A program made the position numbers and the translations under genes. Under the pieces are notes generated by a model. It was not told the DNA's origin. It worked only from the letters and a program-made list of their open reading frames with translations, and did no database searches. A stretch of 7,805 nt of DNA, taken from the NCBI GenBank assembly GCA_022739095.1, contig JAIJEI010000088.1:1-7805 (forward strand), in the 5' to 3' direction. Source of the stretch: Bifidobacterium sp. (lineage in GTDB: Bacteria; Actinomycetota; Actinomycetes; Actinomycetales; Bifidobacteriaceae). Shown here piece by piece: positions 1 to 7,109 of the stretch (positions within the stretch are counted from its first letter, which is position 1; each line of letters begins with the position of its first letter).

Positions 1-3
1 TTT

Positions 4-3000
4 ATGAGTCCGACAGGTAATAGCGATATTCATGAGGCGTTGGCTGACGCCATGTCTTCTCGACCGTATACGCATAGGCAGGATGTGGATACCGGCATTA
101 CGGCTGTGATCACCGTTGAGGAGGATATGCGTTTCCTCCGGTCTACATTGCGTTCGGTATTGACGCAGAATGTTCTTCCGGGAGTCGTCATCATCGCCGA
201 CGCGACCGGACGCACCGGTTCGAGGATAACCACCTCGTTCGAGGTCATCCCCTCGCCATCGGGGTCGGTGATGGAGGTGCCGCAGTCCAAGCATGTGACC
301 ATTCACATCGTCTCGGCCAAGGGCGCACGCTCCTTCGGCGATGCGGTCAGCCGGGTATTGGATTGTGCCGATCCGGATGATGTTCCCCGCGCATTGTGGC
401 TGCTCCATGATGATTCCCGCCCCTCGGATGCCTCATGCCTTGAACGATTGCTTGAGGCGTGGCGCAATACACCGGGTGCCAGCGTGCTCGGGTGCAAACA
501 GTGCGATTGGGAAGGATCCCACCTGCATGATGTCGGTATGTATGCAGTCCGACACGCCGTGCATTCCCTGGTGGTTGATGGAGAACCCGATCAGGAGCAG
601 TATGACGGGCGGCAGGATGTGTTCGCGGTGTCGCTGGCAGGCGCGCTGGTGTCCATGTCGCAATTCACGCGACTGCGGGGCATCAATGCCTGGCTGACCA
701 CCTACAGCGAATCGGCCGATTTCTGCCGCCGCGTCTGCCTGAGCGGCGGACGCGTGGTGGTAGTCCCGCAAGCGGAGATATCACATCGTCGCGCACGGTA
801 TGAGGGCATTCGTACGCGAGGCGGGGAGCCGCTTAAAGACGATTACACGGTCAATCATGCGATGACGGTGCATCGCTCCCAACAGCGCTATCTGTACACT
901 GACCTGGCCATGTCATCCTGGATTATCGTCTGGCTGTGGAGGCTGATTCGCAGTTTTGGCATGGCCATAGCCATGATGTTCGTCAAGAAGCCGTATGAAG
1001 CATGGGTGCAATTGTGCCTGCCATGGTTGGCTTTGGCCGATATCGCGGGAAACATGAAATCGCGCAGGCTGGTGGCCAGACAGTCGAAGGTCGCCGCGTC
1101 GTCCCTGCAGGTTTTGTTCGCCGACAGTCGGCAGATCAAGCAGTTCCACGATCGTCGGGACGCATTCCAATCCCAGCAGGACAGAGTGCTGCTCAGTCCG
1201 CTGGAACGTGCCCATCTGCGGATACGCACCATATATCGCTGGAGCGCGGCCGTGGTGATGGCGCTGGTGTGCTTTGCGGCCATCGCGGTGATGTATTGGC
1301 CGGTGTTCCGTTCGATATTCTCCGGTGGATCGTTGTATTCCGATGTGTTGCTTCCCACCGGTGCCAGCTTCACGCAACTGGTGCAGTCCGCCACCACGCC
1401 GTGGGTGTTTGGCAGCGGCACTGGCATTCCCGCACCGCCCACGCCGTGGCTGCTGGTGCTGATGCTGGCCTCGCTGGTCACGCTCGGCCATGTGACCGCC
1501 GCTTTGGCGATGATACTGTTTGTGTCCGCGCCGCTGAGCGCATTGTCGTTCTGGGCGCTGGCGGGCGTATTCACCCGCTCGGACGTGGTTCGTGTGCTGG
1601 GAGGACTGCTGTGGGCATCCACCGGCATTATGTTCGGCTGGTACGCGCAGGCCAATATGCCGATGCTCACCGTAATGGTGTTCCTGCCGGCCGCGTTCGC
1701 ATTCGTGTTCCGTGCCGTGGGCATGTACCATACCGAAGACCCGCTCAAGCCGCGCACATCCGTTCAGGCCGCGGCCATCGCCGCACTGTGCTTCATCCCT
1801 GTGGTGGCCGCCGAACCGCAGCTGCTGTTCGCGCTGATCGTCGTGTTCCTGATGTTCCTGCTGTTCGTGCGCCGCAAGCGCGCCATGCTGTTGCGTATTC
1901 CGGTTCCTGCCGCCTTTGCAGTGGCCCCTACGCTCGTCAATGCGGTGCGTTACGCCGATTTGGGCATGTGGCGTCAACTGTTCGGCGACATCACAGTGCC
2001 AACGTCATCCGCCAACGGGTCGCCGGCGTCGCTGAGCCTGCTTGAGGCCGCACAGCGTGCGCTGGGATGGCAAATGGGATCGACCGATTATGCCAATTTG
2101 GCGGTCACTGTGCTGTTCGGCGTCATCACGCTGCTCGCTCTTGCTTCGCTGGTGCTGCCGTTCGCGTTGCGGACCTCGCGACTGATGTGGATGGTAATCG
2201 TCTGCGGAGGCGCGCTCGCCCTGGTCTCCAGCCGTGTGGCCATAGCCGTGGATGCCGATGGCGTCGTGGCCGGTTCCGCACAGCCTGGCATCGCGATGAT
2301 GATATTGGGCGTCCTTGCCTGCGTGTGCCTCGTCGCCGGTGGGGCGGTGAAGCGATTCCAACCGTTGCATGCGTCCGGCAGCGATCCCGCACCGAAAAAG
2401 GACCGGCTGCATGTGCTCATCGTGTCTGGCCGTGTGGTGCTTGCTCTGATACTGGTGTGCTGCATCGGCATCCAATGCATGTATGGCATCGAACGTCATA
2501 AGGATGCGGGACTGGGCGTGTCCGAAAACGGCCTGCCCATGGTCACCGCCGATTATCTGGAAGCCAGTGCCGATCATCGTGTGCTTGCCGTGAGCGCGGA
2601 GACCCGTAACATCGTCAATTATGCGGTGATGCGCACCTCGCGCGGCGATCTGATCGACAGTTCCCCGGTCCAGCGGACGCGCCTGCTGTCCGGCAAGCAT
2701 GATGCGGTTGACGAACAACTGGCCCAGGCCTGTGCCTCGCTGCTGTCCAATCCCGACGAAGAGGCCATCGCGGCCATCAGCGCGCTTGGATTCGGCGGCA
2801 TCTACGTGGTTCCCGATACCGGCGATTCCTCGAACGACACGCCGTATGAACAGCTGAGCGCGAATATCGCCGCATCGAACGGCACCCAGTCCCTGGTCTC
2901 CACGGACAGCGGCAGCTACTATCGTCTGACGCTGCGTAGCAGCGCCTCACAGCAGGTGGATACCTCATGGCAGCAACGCGCGCAGCATAGTGTCTGGAGG

Positions 3001-3099
3001 CACGCCTGGCTGATATGCCTAGGTGTGATCACGGCGTTGTACTGCTTGGTCGCCATGCCTCGCAGACGACTGTCCTACGGATTGGAGGAGCAGGCATGA
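4..3099 (+). CDS. Large membrane-bound GT2 family glycosyltransferase (actinobacterial type, next to DUF5719 gene)
   Basis: Probable envelope glycosyltransferase that moves a sugar from an activated donor onto an unidentified cell-surface acceptor at the membrane. Residues about 30-285 read as a GT2 (GT-A) domain: an opening beta strand (ITAVITVEED), an acidic HDDS motif at residues 135-138 in the DxD position, and a GALVSM...GINAWL segment followed by SADFCRR (D239), matching the usual 'ED.D...R' acceptor-side motif. A hydrophobic stretch near 306-325 and about ten more from residue 413 onward make a polytopic C-terminal half. A roughly 175-residue hydrophilic region (about 825-999) sits between the last two membrane segments and is probably extracytoplasmic; the final segment is about 1001-1019. 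The stop overlaps the next start (ATGA at 3096-3099), so the two genes are probably translated together. Only three bases lie upstream of the ATG and no ribosome binding site is visible, so the real start may lie outside the window. Donor and acceptor cannot be read from sequence. Confidence 0.85.
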   Translation: MSPTGNSDIHEALADAMSSRPYTHRQDVDTGITAVITVEEDMRFLRSTLRSVLTQNVLPGVVIIADATGRTGSRITTSFEVIPSPSGSVMEVPQSKHVTIHIVSAKGARSFGDAVSRVLDCADPDDVPRALWLLHDDSRPSDASCLERLLEAWRNTPGASVLGCKQCDWEGSHLHDVGMYAVRHAVHSLVVDGEPDQEQYDGRQDVFAVSLAGALVSMSQFTRLRGINAWLTTYSESADFCRRVCLSGGRVVVVPQAEISHRRARYEGIRTRGGEPLKDDYTVNHAMTVHRSQQRYLYTDLAMSSWIIVWLWRLIRSFGMAIAMMFVKKPYEAWVQLCLPWLALADIAGNMKSRRLVARQSKVAASSLQVLFADSRQIKQFHDRRDAFQSQQDRVLLSPLERAHLRIRTIYRWSAAVVMALVCFAAIAVMYWPVFRSIFSGGSLYSDVLLPTGASFTQLVQSATTPWVFGSGTGIPAPPTPWLLVLMLASLVTLGHVTAALAMILFVSAPLSALSFWALAGVFTRSDVVRVLGGLLWASTGIMFGWYAQANMPMLTVMVFLPAAFAFVFRAVGMYHTEDPLKPRTSVQAAAIAALCFIPVVAAEPQLLFALIVVFLMFLLFVRRKRAMLLRIPVPAAFAVAPTLVNAVRYADLGMWRQLFGDITVPTSSANGSPASLSLLEAAQRALGWQMGSTDYANLAVTVLFGVITLLALASLVLPFALRTSRLMWMVIVCGGALALVSSRVAIAVDADGVVAGSAQPGIAMMILGVLACVCLVAGGAVKRFQPLHASGSDPAPKKDRLHVLIVSGRVVLALILVCCIGIQCMYGIERHKDAGLGVSENGLPMVTADYLEASADHRVLAVSAETRNIVNYAVMRTSRGDLIDSSPVQRTRLLSGKHDAVDEQLAQACASLLSNPDEEAIAAISALGFGGIYVVPDTGDSSNDTPYEQLSANIAASNGTQSLVSTDSGSYYRLTLRSSASQQVDTSWQQRAQHSVWRHAWLICLGVITALYCLVAMPRRRLSYGLEEQA

Positions 3100-4637
3100 G
3101 CAACAAAACTTCTGGTTTCAAACGTGCGATCGGCATCGTGCTCGGTGTGATCACCATGCTGGTATTGGTCGCGCTGTTCGTCGTTCTCGTCATGGCCCCC
3201 ATCCCCAATATCCGGGTGGATAAGGTGGCCGCTTCCGACAATGCCATCGACCAGACCGTCAGTCCGACCCAGTCCGAAACCTACTGTCCGGCACCTATAG
3301 GATTGGCCGATACCGGCACGTACGGCGACAGCGCCTTCCAAGCCACTGTCGGCAATCTGAGCACGCAGGCGCGCTATGCGGCGTTCGGCTCCGTCTACAG
3401 CGCCACTGTTTCAGCAATCGGGCAAAAGTCCAGTTCAGATGACGTGACTTTGAAAGACGCCGATCCGACCGACGATTCCTCGGTGAAAACCGGTGCTCAG
3501 AAAATCGATCAGGGAGCTCGCCTGACCAATACCCGTATGCTGCAGGCCGCAGCCGGCACCGGCACCGTCGGCACCATCGCATCATGGGCCGATGACGGCG
3601 ATGTGAGAGGCGTCTCGGCGGCATCCTGCGTATCGACCTCGCTCAACCAGTCGTTCCTACTCTCCGGCAGCACGACCGGTACCACACAGCAGCTCATCGT
3701 CTCGAATCCCTCCACCAAGCCGACCACCGTCGACATTGCCGTCTGGGGTTCCGAGACAGCCGGGAAAATGGCATTGTCCACACAATCCACGCTGTCTGTG
3801 CCGGCCGAGGGGGAGTCCTCGATGGAACTGTCCGCCGCGGTCGATGGGCAGCATGGTCTGTTCGTGACCGTTTCCAGCAAGGAGACCCCTATCGCGTCCG
3901 TGGTACGCACGGTGACCATGGATGGTCTGACACCGAAGGGTTCCGATTTCGCGCTGCCGCTGCCGACCGCATCCAATGCATCGGTGGCGCCGTCCATCAC
4001 TGCCGGCGATGCGGTCACCGCTTATCTGTTCGCCAAAGCAGACACCAGCACCAGACTGTCATGGATTACCGCCAAAGGCTTGGTTCCCGCCAAAGATGCC
4101 ACCGTCACTGCCGATAAGGTGACGGCAATCGACTTGGGAGAGGCTCCTGATGGGGCGTTGGGCGTGATGTCCACCGCAGAGGACGCCGTGTCGTTCTCCG
4201 TCAAGGCCACACGCTCCGGTGACTCCGGCCAAGCCGATTTCGCATTGGTCAACGCCGGCGAGCCATCCGAATTCTCAGGGCTGGCCCTTCCCGACGGAGT
4301 AAAGACCTCCATCACGCTGGCCAATACGTCCAATGCGCGCAGGACGGTCACCTTGCGCGCCTACGATGATGCCGGCGCCTCGGTAGCCTCCAAGGAAATC
4401 ACGCTGGATGCAAACGTGGCGCAAACGATTGAGGCCGGCAAACTTTCCGGCGATCATGGCACCGCGGTCGTGCTGATGTTGGAGGACTCATCCAAGAAAG
4501 TGAGCTGGGGAGCGCGTTTCAGTCACGATTCGTTGCAAGACAAGAACATCGCCGGATTGTCCGCCATCGACGCTTCGACGCTGATGCCCGCCACGGTCCA
4601 TGTCTGGGCTCGGAACGATTCCTCCATCGTCAAGTAG
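3096..4637 (+). CDS. DUF5719-type membrane-anchored extracytoplasmic protein
   Basis: A 513-residue protein of unknown biochemical function, exported and tethered by its N terminus. Residues 1-10 are polar and basic, about 11-35 form one long hydrophobic segment (uncleaved signal anchor likely), and the rest is soluble, rich in Ser, Thr, Ala, Asp and Val, and looks like repeated beta-sandwich material. Cys64 (in YCPAP) and Cys178 (in AASCVS) are the only cysteines I see outside the anchor and could form a disulfide. The CP motif soon after the anchor and the position directly behind the giant GT2 gene match the DUF5719 family of Actinobacteria; the family call is from memory, not a search. 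The start at 3096 is chosen because a strong GGAGGAG lies at 3084-3090 and the ATG overlaps the upstream stop. An in-frame ATG at 3015 would only add shadow sequence of the upstream gene. It probably assists or is modified by the glycosyltransferase, which is inference from context. Confidence 0.8.
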   Translation: MSNKTSGFKRAIGIVLGVITMLVLVALFVVLVMAPIPNIRVDKVAASDNAIDQTVSPTQSETYCPAPIGLADTGTYGDSAFQATVGNLSTQARYAAFGSVYSATVSAIGQKSSSDDVTLKDADPTDDSSVKTGAQKIDQGARLTNTRMLQAAAGTGTVGTIASWADDGDVRGVSAASCVSTSLNQSFLLSGSTTGTTQQLIVSNPSTKPTTVDIAVWGSETAGKMALSTQSTLSVPAEGESSMELSAAVDGQHGLFVTVSSKETPIASVVRTVTMDGLTPKGSDFALPLPTASNASVAPSITAGDAVTAYLFAKADTSTRLSWITAKGLVPAKDATVTADKVTAIDLGEAPDGALGVMSTAEDAVSFSVKATRSGDSGQADFALVNAGEPSEFSGLALPDGVKTSITLANTSNARRTVTLRAYDDAGASVASKEITLDANVAQTIEAGKLSGDHGTAVVLMLEDSSKKVSWGARFSHDSLQDKNIAGLSAIDASTLMPATVHVWARNDSSIVK

Positions 4638-4645
4638 AGGGCGCT

Positions 4646-4677
4646 CGCCGAAGCGTCGGTCTGATGATGTTTCGGCG
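4646..4677 (+). terminator. Stem-loop just after the DUF5719 gene
   Basis: Positions 4646-4657 pair with 4666-4677: a 12-bp stem with an 8-base loop. Two of the pairs are G-U in plus-strand RNA; on the minus strand they would be A-C mismatches, so the fold favours plus-strand transcripts. It begins 8 bases after the stop codon. No U-run follows, so it may be a weak terminator or an mRNA 3'-end stabiliser rather than a classical intrinsic terminator. Confidence 0.45.
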
Positions 4678-4687
4678 GTGATATAGC

Positions 4688-4730
4688 TGCGGGCCGTGCC
4701 ACTATCTTATTACAAGTGACACGGCCCGCA
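4688..4730. terminator. GC-rich inverted repeat between convergent genes, likely bidirectional terminator
   Basis: Positions 4688-4703 are complementary to 4715-4730 over 16 bases with a single C-A mismatch, around an 11-base AT-rich loop (4704-4714). It sits between the ends of two convergent genes: the plus-strand stop is at 4635-4637 and the minus-strand stop at 4737-4739. The inner 11 pairs of the base are uninterrupted and very GC-rich. Neither side has a clear U-tract, which is common for terminators in high-GC actinobacteria. Its position and near symmetry suggest it serves both directions. Confidence 0.65.
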
Positions 4731-4736
4731 GTGTTG

Positions 4737-5198
4737 TCACAGGCCCCAGTCGGGGTCGATTTCCTCGGGCCTGCGCCCATACAATTCCGCTATGCGGGCC
4801 ACCAGCTCATCCCTGACGGCCAATTGCAATTCGAGCTTGGTAGGTGCCTCGGTCTGCAACGGCATACGGTAGAGCACGACTCGTGCGGGAATGCCGTGGC
4901 TGGCGGGGAAGCACTGGGACGTCATATTCGGCTCGGTCTGCCAAGGCGTCGGATCCGAAGGCGGCACATCCTCCACCGCGAACTGGATCGGACGTATCAG
5001 TTCCGGCCACGCTTGGCCGAGCCTGCGAACCTGGGCCGCCACCATATCGTCGAACATGCCGGTACGGGTGCGGTAACGGGGCAGACGGGTGCCGAACATC
5101 GAGGTTCGTGTGCCGCGACCGTGGCGGTTGCGATAGATTCGTGCGTTCCAAGGTGGCTGAAGCATGGTTCCCACCATAGGACATGGCGGAGGCAACAT
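4737..5198 (-). CDS. Zincin-like metallopeptidase family protein (PF06262/DUF1025 type) without HExxH
   Basis: A protein of up to 153 residues. The N-terminal half carries the actinobacterial signature: RNRHGRG at residues 24-30, a short proline-containing linker, then RTRTGMFDDMV at 43-53, which in the family precedes the fold. A strand ending in ARVVLYR (105-111) matches the conserved 'VxIYR' segment. In active relatives a HExxH helix with a following Gly and acidic residue comes next. Here that helix reads AVRDELVARIAELYG (127-141), with no histidine; the only histidines are H26 and H101. The protein is therefore probably not a zinc peptidase, and may be a binding or scaffold version of the fold. 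The start is uncertain: ATGs at 5196-5198, 5175-5177 and 5163-5165 are in frame. Only the last has a passable ribosome binding site (GGTGGG, 4-5 bases upstream), giving a 142-residue form that still includes the RNRHGRG signature. It is divergent from the HAD gene and convergent with the DUF5719 gene. Confidence 0.7.
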   Translation of the reverse strand: MLPPPCPMVGTMLQPPWNARIYRNRHGRGTRTSMFGTRLPRYRTRTGMFDDMVAAQVRRLGQAWPELIRPIQFAVEDVPPSDPTPWQTEPNMTSQCFPASHGIPARVVLYRMPLQTEAPTKLELQLAVRDELVARIAELYGRRPEEIDPDWGL

Positions 5199-5253
5199 GC
5201 GTTAGGATTGGTTCATTGGTTGTGAACATTCGTCAACGAGGGAGGCGCGACAA

Positions 5254-6057
5254 ATGGTGGTACGTTCGTGGTCCGAACTTGATTTCGATAATGTCTGCTC
5301 CAACGCCAAGGTGTTCGGTTTCGATTTGGACAACACGCTGGCCAGCTCAAAACAGCCGATGAAGCCCGCGATGATCGAACGGTTCTGTGCGTTGCTCGAC
5401 CATACGGTGGTGGCCCTGATCTCAGGGGGCGGCATGGCGGTGGTCACCTCGCAGGTGCTGGATGTGCTCACCCCGAATGCCAGGCGCGGCAATCTGCATG
5501 TCATGCCTACCTCCGGCTCCCGGTATTACCGGTGGGATGGCACGCAATGGGCCTTGGTGTATGCGCATGATCTGTCCGAAGCCACCGTGGCCGCTGTCTC
5601 GGAAAGTCTTGAGCGACATGCCCGGGAACTGGGATTGTGGGAACAGCAGGTATGGGGGCCTCGAATCGAGAACAGGGGCAGCCAGATCACCTTCTCCGCT
5701 CTTGGGCAGTTCGCGCCCGTAGCGGCCAAGCAGGCATGGGATCGCGATAACACGAAGAAACAGGCGCTGGTCGAAGCGGTCAAGGCCGATCTGCCGCATA
5801 TGCGGGTCAGGGCCGGCGGATACACCAGTGTGGATGTCAGCGAATGCGGCATCGATAAGGCCTATGCCGTGCGCAAGCTGACGCAGACGCTCGGCATACG
5901 GGCCGATGAAATGGTGTTTGTGGGTGATCGCATGACGCCTACGGGTAATGACTATCCCGCGGTTGAGGCCGGTGCGATCGGTGTTCGTGTGGAGAATCCG
6001 CAAGATACGGTACAACTGCTGGATGCACTGCTTGCACGATTCGATACTCCAGCTTGA
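5254..6057 (+). CDS. HAD-IIB family phosphatase, phosphomannomutase-like
   Basis: A 267-residue cytoplasmic phosphotransferase or phosphatase of the haloacid dehalogenase superfamily, acting through a phospho-aspartate intermediate. All four motifs are visible: motif I DLDNT (nucleophile D24, acid/base D26), motif II LISGG (S57), motif III lysine K202 in GIDKAY, and motif IV GDRMTPTGND (D225, N232, D233). A type IIB cap lies between motifs II and III. The GIDKAY segment and the GD-x7-ND spacing followed by YP resemble eukaryotic-type phosphomannomutases, sucrose-phosphate phosphatases and mannosylglycerate phosphatases more than Cof-type phosphatases. A sugar phosphate substrate is plausible but not shown. 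GGAGG at 5241-5245 lies 8 bases before the ATG and fixes the start. The comF-like gene begins 12 bases after the stop, so the two probably share an mRNA. I saw no convincing promoter in the 55 bases upstream. Confidence 0.85.
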   Translation: MVVRSWSELDFDNVCSNAKVFGFDLDNTLASSKQPMKPAMIERFCALLDHTVVALISGGGMAVVTSQVLDVLTPNARRGNLHVMPTSGSRYYRWDGTQWALVYAHDLSEATVAAVSESLERHARELGLWEQQVWGPRIENRGSQITFSALGQFAPVAAKQAWDRDNTKKQALVEAVKADLPHMRVRAGGYTSVDVSECGIDKAYAVRKLTQTLGIRADEMVFVGDRMTPTGNDYPAVEAGAIGVRVENPQDTVQLLDALLARFDTPA

Positions 6058-6069
6058 TGGTGACGTGTT

Positions 6070-6792
6070 ATGGACGGGCCGAGCGTATACAAGTGGTGGC
6101 ATGCGATGCGGGCGCAGGCCTGCAATCTGCTGTTTCCACGCGGCTGCGCTGGGTGTGACGCGCCGGATGAGATATTGTGTGCGGCATGCCGGGCCCTGTT
6201 CGCGCAATGCCGGGAACGGGATGCAGACAGTGGTGGCGGAGCCCGTATATGGTCCGCGTCAATCTATCAGGGAGCGGCGCGTCATGCCATTCTCGACTGG
6301 AAGGACCACGACGATACAGAGCTTGACGGCCCATTCGGCCGCATCATGGTGTCGCTGCTGAACAAGACGCCAATACCGTCATCATGCTTGGGTCATCGCG
6401 TATTGGTGGTTCCGGTGCCGTCATCGCGGGCGTCAATGCGCCGAAGAGGGCGTGCCCATACGGCACCGTTGGCCAAATCGGTGGCAGGGGCATTGCGTGG
6501 GTACGGCGTCGATGCGCGACCATGCAATGCCCTGAGCTCCTCCACCAAGGCACGCTCCGTGCAACAGGTCTCTTCGGCACAGCGTGCCCGCCGTATCACC
6601 GGTCATGTCACGGTGAAGCGTAATCTCATCGGCCATGGCGACGTGGTGCTTCTCATTGATGACATCGTCACCACAGGTGCCACCGTGCGGCAATGCGTTC
6701 AGGCGTTTCAGCAGGCCGGTACCAAGGTGGTGGGCATGCTGGTATTGGCGGATGCCGTGGTGCGACGGTCCGATGACGATATCAGTGGGTGA
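6070..6792 (+). CDS. comF: ComF family phosphoribosyltransferase-like protein
   Basis: A 240-residue protein, within the usual size range for ComF/GntX. N-terminal cysteine pairs C26-x2-C29 and C37-x2-C40 form a likely zinc-binding module, introduced by the typical LLFPRGC segment. The C-terminal phosphoribosyltransferase domain contains VLVVPVPSS and a basic RRRGR stretch (about residues 112-128). A QQVSSAQRARRI segment follows, then the PRPP-binding loop DDIVTTGAT at 197-205. In competent bacteria ComF takes part in importing single-stranded DNA; in many non-competent species its role is unclear, so a competence function here is not established. It follows the HAD gene by 12 bases with only a weak ribosome binding site (GATGGTGA), suggesting coupled translation. 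Its last 85 bases are antisense to the end of the UmuD-like gene. An ATG at 6106 is an alternative start that keeps the zinc module. Confidence 0.88.
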   Translation: MDGPSVYKWWHAMRAQACNLLFPRGCAGCDAPDEILCAACRALFAQCRERDADSGGGARIWSASIYQGAARHAILDWKDHDDTELDGPFGRIMVSLLNKTPIPSSCLGHRVLVVPVPSSRASMRRRGRAHTAPLAKSVAGALRGYGVDARPCNALSSSTKARSVQQVSSAQRARRITGHVTVKRNLIGHGDVVLLIDDIVTTGATVRQCVQAFQQAGTKVVGMLVLADAVVRRSDDDISG

Positions 6793-7094
6793 ATGACATC
6801 GGTTACGATGCCCAAGATAGCGGGCAAAGCGCCGTTGCTTGGCATGTAATCGGGGTATCGCGGATTCTCGGCGTGCAATATGGTGATGCCGGCCCGTGAA
6901 ACCAGTCGTTTGATGGCGATTTCGTCGTCCATGACAGCCGCAACCACGTCTCCGGGGACTGGTGTTAACGAACGGTCGACAATCAGCAGATCGCCGTTGT
7001 GAATACCTGCATTGATCATGGAATCGCCGGCCATCTGCATAACAAACAGCGTGGCCTCGTGCGGCATGGTTCGTGACTCGGATTGCTGCATCAT
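6708..7094 (-). CDS. UmuD'-like S24 family protein, SOS-controlled, no cleavage arm
   Basis: A 128-residue member of the LexA/UmuD S24 family. In E. coli the processed UmuD' dimer joins UmuC as polymerase V for translesion synthesis. Visible are the catalytic serine (GDSM, S25), a strongly UmuD-like stretch GDLLIVDRSLTP (34-45), and the catalytic lysine (IAIKRL, K62). The S-to-K spacing of 37 equals that of E. coli UmuD (S60, K97). Only 24 residues precede the serine, against 59 in full-length UmuD and 35 in UmuD', so the self-cleaved arm is absent. The start at 7094 is set by GGTGGGAGG six bases upstream and by the SOS operator just before that. An in-frame ATG at 7175, overlapping the histidine kinase stop (TGATG), would add 27 residues but runs through the operator, has no ribosome binding site and supplies no Ala-Gly or Cys-Gly site. 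The last 27 residues lie antisense to comF and form a Ser/Thr-rich tail beyond the usual domain end. No umuC is adjacent. Confidence 0.85.
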   Translation of the reverse strand: MMQQSESRTMPHEATLFVMQMAGDSMINAGIHNGDLLIVDRSLTPVPGDVVAAVMDDEIAIKRLVSRAGITILHAENPRYPDYMPSNGALPAILGIVTDVIHPLISSSDRRTTASANTSMPTTLVPAC

Positions 7095-7100
7095 GCTATG

Positions 7101-7109
7101 CCTCCCACC
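7101..7109 (-). promoter_or_regulatory. Ribosome binding site fixing the start of the UmuD-like gene
   Basis: On the minus strand this reads GGTGGGAGG, six bases before the first ATG at 7092-7094. It is the only good Shine-Dalgarno match in the region and favours the 128-residue form over the 155-residue form. Confidence 0.75.

Noticed and set aside
913..1977. Long minus-strand open frame (354 codons) opposite the glycosyltransferase gene
   Set aside because: It lies wholly within the GT2 gene and its protein is rich in His, Gln and Arg with no recognisable domain, typical of an antisense shadow in high-GC DNA.
1002..2045. Plus-strand open frame of 347 codons inside the glycosyltransferase gene
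   Set aside because: It is a +2 shadow, rich in Arg, Ala and Gly without motifs, and has no ribosome binding site. The other frame has clear GT2 and membrane features.
3015..3095. Upstream in-frame extension of the DUF5719 gene from an ATG at 3015
   Set aside because: It would overlap the glycosyltransferase gene by 85 bases and place 27 unrelated residues before the anchor. The ATG at 3096 has a strong ribosome binding site and an ATGA overlap.
5207..5221. Short direct repeat ATTGGTT-C-ATTGGTT in the divergent intergenic region, considered as a regulator site
   Set aside because: It is only 7 bp per copy, without symmetry or a recognisable promoter next to it, so a binding site cannot be supported.
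4716..5225. Plus-strand open frame opposite the metallopeptidase-like gene
   Set aside because: The minus-strand frame carries family motifs and ends at the shared terminator. The plus-strand protein has none, and its frame starts inside the terminator stem.
5422..6207. Minus-strand open frame opposite the HAD phosphatase gene
   Set aside because: The HAD frame has all four catalytic motifs and a good ribosome binding site; the opposite frame has neither.
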